From Enterobacter sp. kpr-6 (GTDB lineage Bacteria > Pseudomonadota > Gammaproteobacteria > Enterobacterales > Enterobacteriaceae), in NCBI RefSeq assembly GCF_900116015.1, contig NZ_FOYH01000001.1, positions 741,769 to 805,768 on the forward strand: DNA of 64,000 nucleotides. The letters are read 5' to 3'. The position numbers and the translations under genes are program-made. Each line of letters opens with the position of its first letter. Position 1 is the first letter of the stretch. The notes under the pieces are model-generated. The model had not been told where the DNA came from and searched no databases. It worked only from the letters and a program-made list of their open reading frames with translations. Positions 58,527-64,000 of this stretch are shown here, in pieces.

Positions 58527-58632
58527 AAAAAAAAGCCCTTCGTGGGAGAAGGGCAAAGACTACACACAGCAATTCGTTGTTTCACTCAGGGGATTTCCAT
58601 GCTTATAAATCAATGCGTTGATTTATAACCGT
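58527..58632 (-). ncRNA. rprA: RprA small regulatory RNA
   Basis: The minus strand closely matches E. coli RprA over about 106 bases: 5' ACGGTTATAAATCAACGCAT, a stem closing with TTGATTTATAAGC, the central GGAAATCCCCTGAGTGAAAC region that pairs with the rpoS leader, and the 3' terminator GCCCTTC-TCCCAC-GAAGGGC with a T run. A -10 box TACTAT sits at the expected distance. RprA, with Hfq, activates rpoS translation and targets csgD and ydaM in E. coli. Its position beside ydiK is conserved. The rest of this 350-base gap holds its promoter. Confidence 0.93.
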
Positions 58633-58663
58633 GTCCTAATAGTAGGCATGGGCGGTTTTAGCG

Positions 58664-58681
58664 TCGATCAGATTCGTCTCA
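58664..58681 (-). promoter_or_regulatory. Candidate RcsB box upstream of rprA
   Basis: On the minus strand TGAGACGAATCTGATCGA lies about 32-49 bases upstream of the rprA 5' end. E. coli rprA is activated by RcsB through a site in this position with very similar sequence; the assignment is by recall and position. Confidence 0.6.
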
Positions 58682-58814
58682 ATAGTTTAACAAGCGTAAC
58701 GATTTTGCGACAAGCGAGGCGGGAGGCAGAAGGGGTTGCGTTAGGAATAATCGTAGGGACCTGCATAAATCATTAGTAATGCTTAATAATGAGGCGGGTT
58801 TCCCCGCCTGATAG

Positions 58815-59927
58815 TTATTGCTGATGAGGCTTAAATTCCTCGGTCTCTTCGAGCACCTCTTGCGCATCATTTCCGGGCGGCGGCACCTCTTTTACCCAGG
58901 CGTCAAACAGTCGCCAGCTTACAGCCAGCACCACCGGGCCGATAAACAGGCCGATCATACCAAAGGCGATCAACCCGCCAATAACCCCGGATAAGATCAG
59001 CACCAGCGGTAGGTCAGCGCCCATGCGGATCAGTACCGGACGGATCACGTTATCCAGCGTGCCCACAACGCAGCTCCAGACCAGCAGAACCGTGCCCCAG
59101 GTGGTATCGCCGCTCCAGTAAAGCCAGATGATAGCCGGGATCAGGACCGGCAGCGGCCCAAGCTGAATCAGGCAGGAGAGGATCATCACCACCGTAAACA
59201 GCGTGGCATAAGGAACACCAGAGATGGCAAGACCAATCCCGCCGAGAATCGCCTGCACCAGCGCGGTCACCACCACGCCCAGCGCGACGGCGCGGATCGC
59301 CTGCGCGGCCAGCAGGACGGCGGCATCGCCACGCTGAGAGGCAAGACGGCTGGCGAAGTGGCGGATGCCCCGCGCAACCTGTTCGCCGCGCCAGTAGAGC
59401 AGGGCGCTGAACAGCAGCATCAGCACGCAGTGCATCATAAAGCGGCCAATATGCGCGGCCTGGCCGACAAACCACGTGGTCGTTGCGCCAACGTAAGGGC
59501 GTACTTTAGCCATGATGGCGCTGCCGCCCATATCCAGCAGGTTATGCCAGCCGGTGTAGAGCTTTTCGCCGACCAGCGGGACATCATTAAGCCAGGCAAA
59601 ATCGGGTAACGTCATATCACCTGACGTGATGGCATGAATCACCGGGCCGCTGCCATCAACAAGGCTGTTGACCAGCATCGAAATGGGAATGACGAACAGC
59701 AGGATCAGCAGCAGCGTCATCACCAGCACGGCTAAAGAACGCCGCCCAAACAGCAGGCGTTGCAGGCGTAAAAAGAGCGGCCAGGTGGCAATCACAATGG
59801 TGCCTGCCCATGCAAAACCCAGCACGAACGGTTGAATGATCCACAAGCAGGCAATAATCATGATTGCTAAAAACAGCACCGACAGCATTAATTGCGGTAC
59901 ATCCCTGGGCTCTCGAAAGTTAACCAT
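58815..59927 (-). CDS. ydiK: AI-2E family transporter YdiK
   Basis: The product is 370 residues, as in E. coli, an integral membrane protein of the AI-2E (UPF0118) family. Family members export varied substrates; that of YdiK is not established. About seven or eight hydrophobic segments are visible, with the family stretch QLGPLPVLIPAIIWLYWSG and PVLIRMGADLPLVLILSGVIGG (first 20 residues). It is divergent from ydiJ and followed on its strand by rprA. Confidence 0.93.
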   Translation of the reverse strand: MVNFREPRDVPQLMLSVLFLAIMIIACLWIIQPFVLGFAWAGTIVIATWPLFLRLQRLLFGRRSLAVLVMTLLLILLFVIPISMLVNSLVDGSGPVIHAITSGDMTLPDFAWLNDVPLVGEKLYTGWHNLLDMGGSAIMAKVRPYVGATTTWFVGQAAHIGRFMMHCVLMLLFSALLYWRGEQVARGIRHFASRLASQRGDAAVLLAAQAIRAVALGVVVTALVQAILGGIGLAISGVPYATLFTVVMILSCLIQLGPLPVLIPAIIWLYWSGDTTWGTVLLVWSCVVGTLDNVIRPVLIRMGADLPLVLILSGVIGGLIAFGMIGLFIGPVVLAVSWRLFDAWVKEVPPPGNDAQEVLEETEEFKPHQQ

Positions 59928-60134
59928 TTGATTTATCCATTCTGTTTACACGCCAAGGAGCAGCGTGACATGAAATCTGCCGACAATAATCACCCAAAAA
60001 GACGGTGATTTTACCCGCCCGATTCTGCCCGTAATTCTGCCGGGCGCATAAGAAAAAAATGTGATACAACGATAAATGCACTATGCAAACGTTTAAATAC
60101 TCACAACTCTAACAGTCAGGCAGGGTCAACAGTA

Positions 60135-63100
60135 ATGATCCCACAGATTTCTCAGGCACCCGGCGTCGTTCAGCTGGTGCTGAATTTTTTACAGGCACTG
60201 GAGCAACAAGGCTTTACCGGAGATACCGCCACAAGTTACGCCGACCGGCTGACCATGGCGACCGATAACAGTATTTATCAACTCCTTCCCGATGCTGTCG
60301 TTTTCCCGCGATCCACGGCCGATGTCACGTTAATTACCCGTATTGCTGCCGAGGAGCGCTTTCAGTCGCTGATCTTCACCCCGCGCGGCGGCGGCACCGG
60401 AACGAACGGTCAGGCGCTGAACCAGGGCATCGTCGTCGACCTGTCACGCTATATGAACCGGATCATCGAAATCAATCCCGAAGAAGGATGGGTTCGCGTA
60501 GAAGCTGGCGTGATTAAAGATCAGCTTAACCAGTTCCTCAAACCTTTTGGCTTTTTCTTTGCCCCGGAACTCTCCACCAGCAACCGCGCCACTTTAGGCG
60601 GGATGATTAATACCGACGCCTCCGGGCAAGGCTCGCTGGTGTATGGCAAAACCTCCGATCACGTTCTGGGCGTGCGCGCCGTGCTGTTGGGGGGCGATAT
60701 CCTGGACACGCAGCCGGTATCGCTGGAATTAGCTGAAACCCTGGGCAGCGCGCAGACCGCGACCGGACGCATTTATAAAACCGTTTATGAAAGCTGTCGC
60801 GATAATCGCCAGTTAATCATTGATAAATTTCCCAAACTTAACCGCTTCCTGACCGGTTACGATTTGCGTCACGTCTTTAACGATGAGATGTCGCAATTCG
60901 ATTTGACCCGCGTTCTGGCGGGTTCCGAAGGGACGCTGGCCTTTATTACCGAAGCACGGCTCGACATTACGCCGCTGCCGAAAGTGCGCCGCCTGGTTAA
61001 CGTCAAATATGACTCCTTTAACTCTGCGCTGCGCAATGCGCCCTTTATGGTAGAAGCGCGGGCGCTGTCGGTGGAGACGGTCGATTCCAAAGTGCTGAAT
61101 CTGGCCCGGGAAGATATTGTGTGGCATTCGGTTCATGAGCTAATTACCGACGTGCCGGATAAAGAGATGCTGGGCCTGAACATCGTTGAATTTGCAGGCG
61201 ATGACGAAGCGCTGATAGACGCTCAGGTCAGCGCCCTGTGCGCGGGTCTTGATGCCCTGATCGCCACGGAGCAGGGCGGGGTCATTGGCTGGCAGGTGTG
61301 CGGTGACCTGGCGGGCATCGAGCGCATTTATGCGATGCGCAAAAAAGCGGTCGGCTTGCTGGGCAACGCAAAAGGCGCAGCCAAGCCGATCCCGTTTGCG
61401 GAAGATACCTGCGTGCCGCCGGAGCATCTGGCGGATTACATCGTGGAGTTCCGTGAACTGCTCGACAGCCACGGCCTGAGCTACGGCATGTTTGGCCACG
61501 TTGATGCCGGGGTGCTGCATGTGCGTCCGGCGCTGGACATGTGCGATCCACAGCAGGAGATGCTGATGAAAAAGATCTCCGACGATGTGGTGGCGCTGAC
61601 GGCTAAATATGGTGGACTGCTCTGGGGCGAGCACGGCAAAGGGTTCCGCGCGGAATACAGCCCGGCGTTTTTCGGTGAGCAACTCTATGCCGAACTGCGG
61701 AAGGTGAAAGCGGCGTTCGATCCGCAAAACCGGCTCAACCCAGGTAAAATCTGCCCGCCGGCAGGCGTGGATGCGCCGATGATGAAAGTCGATGCGGTTA
61801 AACGTGGCACGTATGACCGGCAGATCCCCACCACGGTACGCAGTTCGTGGCGGGGCGCGATGGAGTGTAATGGCAACGGCCTGTGCTTTAACTTCGATGT
61901 GAAAAGCCCGATGTGCCCGTCGATGAAAATCACCAGCAACCGCATTCACTCGCCGAAAGGCCGCGCGACGCTGGTGCGCGAGTGGCTGCGTCTGCTGGCC
62001 GATCGCGGTGTCGATCCGCTGCAACTGGAAAAAGAGTTGCCGGAAAAAGGGGCCAGTTTGCGGGGGCTGATTGCACGCACGCGCAATAGCTGGCATGCGC
62101 GCAAGGGGGAGTACGATTTTTCTCACGAGGTAAAAGAGGCGATGTCCGGCTGTCTCGCCTGTAAAGCCTGTTCCACTCAGTGCCCGATCAAAATCGACGT
62201 GCCAGAGTTCCGCTCCCGGTTCCTGCAACTCTATCACACGCGCTATTTGCGCCCGGTGCGCGATCATCTGGTCGCCAGCGTCGAAATGTACGCCCCGCTA
62301 ATGGCCCGCGCGCCGAAGACGTTTAACTTCTTTATGCGCCAGCCGTGGGTACGGTCGGCTTCCGAAAAACACATCGGGATGGTGGATTTGCCGCTGCTGT
62401 CGGTGCCGTCGCTGGCGCAACAGATGGTGGGGCACCGATCGGCGAATTTAACCCTTGAGCAGCTCGAACAGCTAAGCGCTGAGGAAAAAGCGCGCACGGT
62501 GCTGGTGGTACAGGATCCGTTTACCAGCTATTACGACGCGCAGGTGGTCGCGGATTTTGTCCGGCTGGTGGAAAAACTCGGTTATCAGCCCGTGGTGCTG
62601 CCTTTCTCCCCGAACGGTAAAGCGCAGCATATTAAGGGCTTTTTGACGCGCTTTGCGAAAACAGCGCAGAAAACGTCTGATTTTCTGACGCGAGTGGCGC
62701 AACTGGGAATGCCGATGGTGGGCGTGGACCCGGCGCTGGTGCTCTGTTACCGCGATGAATATAAGCAAACCCTGGGCGATAAGCGCGGCGAGTTTAATGT
62801 GCAACTGGTGCATGAATGGCTGCCTGCGGTGGTAGCGACGCAGGATGAGCGCGCGGTGAGCGGCGAATCCTGGTATCTGTTCGGTCACTGCACCGAAGTT
62901 ACGGCGCTGCCCGGTACGCCAAATCAGTGGGCGAGTATTTTTGCCCGTTTCGGCGCGAAACTGGAAAACGTCAGCGTCGGCTGCTGCGGTATGGCGGGAA
63001 CCTACGGGCACGAAGTTAAAAACCACGCCAACTCGCTGGGGATTTACGAGCTGTCATGGCATCAGGCGATGCAGCGCCTGCCACGCAATCGCTGTCTGGC

Positions 63101-63191
63101 AACCGGCTACTCCTGCCGCAGCCAGGTGAAGCGCGTTGAAGGCAGTGGTGTACGCCATCCGTTACAGGCCTTACTGGAGATAATCGGATGA
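60135..63191 (+). CDS. ydiJ: FAD- and Fe-S-containing D-2-hydroxyacid (D-2-hydroxyglutarate) dehydrogenase
   Basis: The product is 1018 residues, the E. coli length. It oxidises D-2-hydroxyglutarate (reported for YdiJ homologues) and perhaps other 2-hydroxyacids. The FAD_binding_4 domain is at about 50-280 ([17 protein letters not shown]), the FAD oxidase C-terminal domain at about 300-555, a ferredoxin-type cluster motif [16 protein letters not shown] near 672, and a CCG-type motif [13 protein letters not shown] near 948. The stop overlaps the menI start (ATGA). Confidence 0.93.
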   Translation: MIPQISQAPGVVQLVLNFLQALEQQGFTGDTATSYADRLTMATDNSIYQLLPDAVVFPRSTADVTLITRIAAEERFQSLIFTPRGGGTGTNGQALNQGIVVDLSRYMNRIIEINPEEGWVRVEAGVIKDQLNQFLKPFGFFFAPELSTSNRATLGGMINTDASGQGSLVYGKTSDHVLGVRAVLLGGDILDTQPVSLELAETLGSAQTATGRIYKTVYESCRDNRQLIIDKFPKLNRFLTGYDLRHVFNDEMSQFDLTRVLAGSEGTLAFITEARLDITPLPKVRRLVNVKYDSFNSALRNAPFMVEARALSVETVDSKVLNLAREDIVWHSVHELITDVPDKEMLGLNIVEFAGDDEALIDAQVSALCAGLDALIATEQGGVIGWQVCGDLAGIERIYAMRKKAVGLLGNAKGAAKPIPFAEDTCVPPEHLADYIVEFRELLDSHGLSYGMFGHVDAGVLHVRPALDMCDPQQEMLMKKISDDVVALTAKYGGLLWGEHGKGFRAEYSPAFFGEQLYAELRKVKAAFDPQNRLNPGKICPPAGVDAPMMKVDAVKRGTYDRQIPTTVRSSWRGAMECNGNGLCFNFDVKSPMCPSMKITSNRIHSPKGRATLVREWLRLLADRGVDPLQLEKELPEKGASLRGLIARTRNSWHARKGEYDFSHEVKEAMSGCLACKACSTQCPIKIDVPEFRSRFLQLYHTRYLRPVRDHLVASVEMYAPLMARAPKTFNFFMRQPWVRSASEKHIGMVDLPLLSVPSLAQQMVGHRSANLTLEQLEQLSAEEKARTVLVVQDPFTSYYDAQVVADFVRLVEKLGYQPVVLPFSPNGKAQHIKGFLTRFAKTAQKTSDFLTRVAQLGMPMVGVDPALVLCYRDEYKQTLGDKRGEFNVQLVHEWLPAVVATQDERAVSGESWYLFGHCTEVTALPGTPNQWASIFARFGAKLENVSVGCCGMAGTYGHEVKNHANSLGIYELSWHQAMQRLPRNRCLATGYSCRSQVKRVEGSGVRHPLQALLEIIG

Positions 63192-63598
63192 TCTGGAAAC
63201 GTGAAGCGACGCTTGAGGCGCTCAATGCCATGGGCGAAGGGAACATGGTGGGATTACTGGATATTCAGTTTGAACGCCTGACTGAGAGCACGATTGAAGC
63301 GACCATGCCGGTAGATGGTCGCACGCATCAGCCTTTCGGTCTGCTGCACGGCGGCGCGTCCGTGGTGCTGGCGGAAACCCTCGGTTCCGTCGCGGGATAT
63401 CTCTGTACCGAAGGCGAGCAAAGCGTGGTGGGCCTGGAGATCAATGCCAACCATATCCGTGGCGTGCGCAGCGGGCGTGTGCGCGGTGTCTGTAAAGCGC
63501 TGCACACAGGCGGCCGTCATCAGGTCTGGCAAATTGATATCTTTGATGAGCAGGGGCGGTTGTGCTGCTCATCACGCCTGACTACCGCCGTGGTGTAA
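63188..63598 (+). CDS. menI: 1,4-dihydroxy-2-naphthoyl-CoA hydrolase
   Basis: The product is 136 residues, hot-dog fold thioesterase. It hydrolyses DHNA-CoA in menaquinone synthesis. Conserved [20 protein letters not shown] includes the catalytic glutamate, and [19 protein letters not shown] binds CoA. It overlaps the ydiJ stop by four bases, suggesting coupling. The K-12 neighbours ydiH and suf do not follow in the sequence seen. Confidence 0.95.
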   Translation: MIWKREATLEALNAMGEGNMVGLLDIQFERLTESTIEATMPVDGRTHQPFGLLHGGASVVLAETLGSVAGYLCTEGEQSVVGLEINANHIRGVRSGRVRGVCKALHTGGRHQVWQIDIFDEQGRLCCSSRLTTAVV

Positions 63599-63674
63599 AC
63601 TTTTCGGCCAGCTTTTATTTTCGCGTGCCCATACGGTGACTATTTCACAGTGTGATATAGTGCACACCATTGAA

Positions 63675-63704
63675 CTCCTGCTCTGATAGTTGTCTGAGCA
63701 GGAG
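63675..63704 (+). other. Hairpin between menI and the lipid A acyltransferase gene
   Basis: CTCCTGCTC and GAGCAGGAG form a perfect 9-bp stem with a 12-base loop, about 80 bases before the next start codon. No T run follows, so it is more likely part of the downstream leader than a terminator. Confidence 0.5.
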
Positions 63705-63784
63705 ACGGTAACGCAAAAAGGCCTGATTAACGGATTAGTTGTTTCCTTAAGCGCTACTTCCCCTGGCTTAAAGGTAATAAATTA

Positions 63785-64000
63785 ATGCGTACCCCCCATT
63801 TTGAACTCGCTTTTCTTCACCCCCGTAACTGGCTGACATGGTTTGGATTAGGTCTTCTCTGGTTGCTGGTTCAACTTCCCTACCCAATGATTGCCCGCCT
63901 GGGAACAGGTTTAGGGACGCTGGCGCGCCCGTTTCTGAAACGTCGTGAAAGCATTGCCCGCCGCAATCTGGAACTCTGTTTCCCGTCGATGTCCGCTCAT
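63785..64000 (+). CDS. Lipid A biosynthesis acyltransferase (LpxP/LpxL-like, partial)
   Basis: The first 72 codons are present; the gene runs off the right edge. The sequence [20 protein letters not shown], with one N-terminal membrane segment, and [18 protein letters not shown] are hallmarks of the LpxL/LpxP/LpxM family that adds secondary acyl chains to lipid A at the inner membrane. [12 protein letters not shown] resembles LpxP more than LpxL. The catalytic HX4D motif lies beyond the window, so the exact type is open. Confidence 0.85.
   Translation, partial: MRTPHFELAFLHPRNWLTWFGLGLLWLLVQLPYPMIARLGTGLGTLARPFLKRRESIARRNLELCFPSMSAH

Noticed and set aside
61140-62267. A 375-codon ORF antisense to ydiJ
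   Set aside because: Shadow of a conserved gene; Arg/His-rich composition and no motif.
63599-63784. RydB small RNA
   Set aside because: RydB lies near this position in E. coli, but I see no recognisable match here; the hairpin alone is not enough.

Overview
The window is a chromosomal segment of a member of the Enterobacteriaceae. Almost every protein is a close, full-length relative of an Escherichia coli K-12 protein, and gene order follows the K-12 interval from yeaD-gapA (about 40 min) to ydiK-ydiJ-menI (about 38 min). It is not E. coli. Several K-12 blocks are absent: ydjE-ydjL, ydjXYZ-ynjA-F-nudG, ynjI, hemP and ydiL-fadK (which includes aroD). Other genes stand in unexpected places: an orphan kduD, a fumD-like gene beside thrS, and an lpxP/lpxL-like gene after menI. 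A CCCTCTCCC/GGGAGAGGG palindromic repeat family sits at three convergent gene ends. This suggests an Enterobacter/Kosakonia/Leclercia-like genus, but that placement is inference from gene content. I see no prophage, insertion sequence, tRNA, rRNA or CRISPR array.

Layout. 1-6300: yeaD (partial), gapA, msrB, yeaC, then pncA-ansA and sppA on the minus strand. 6400-12990: ydjA, selD-topB, gdhA, ynjH, xthA. 13300-19440: the complete astCADBE operon for arginine succinyltransferase catabolism, with a sigma-54-like promoter. 19780-23550: spy, ves, cho (LexA box), nadE, osmE. 23790-28930: the chbBCARFG chitobiose operon, with a conserved ChiX pairing site between chbB and chbC. 28980-38570: katE, cedA, tcyP, ydjM (LexA box), kduD-like gene, hxpB, yniB, yniA, ydiZ, pfkB. 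38850-48130: ydiY, an unrecognised small secreted protein, fumD-like gene, then the translation cluster thrS-infC-rpmI-rplT-pheM-pheS-pheT-ihfA. 48220-51080: btuC-btuE-btuD-nlpC. 51280-58460: a candidate short leader ORF, ydiV/rflP, selO, aroH, ppsR, ppsA. 58520-64000: the sRNA gene rprA, ydiK, ydiJ-menI and a partial lipid A acyltransferase gene.

Functionally this is mostly core metabolism and housekeeping: glycolysis and gluconeogenesis (gapA, pfkB, ppsA/ppsR), nitrogen and amino acid metabolism (gdhA, ast, ansA, aroH, tcyP), NAD metabolism (pncA, nadE), oxidative and envelope stress (msrB, katE, btuE, spy, osmE, rprA), selenium-related genes (selD, selO), DNA repair/SOS (xthA, cho, ydjM, topB) and translation. 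Regulatory RNA signals are unusually rich: the AUU start of infC, a tRNA-Thr-like operator before thrS, the pheM attenuator, an L20-type hairpin before rpmI, the chbBC ChiX site and RprA.

I found no convincing new multi-gene system. The least explained items are the 31-36 codon ORF overlapping ydiV, the 76-residue secreted protein at 39887, the terminator-like hairpin just before ydiY, and the palindromic repeat family at convergent gene ends.
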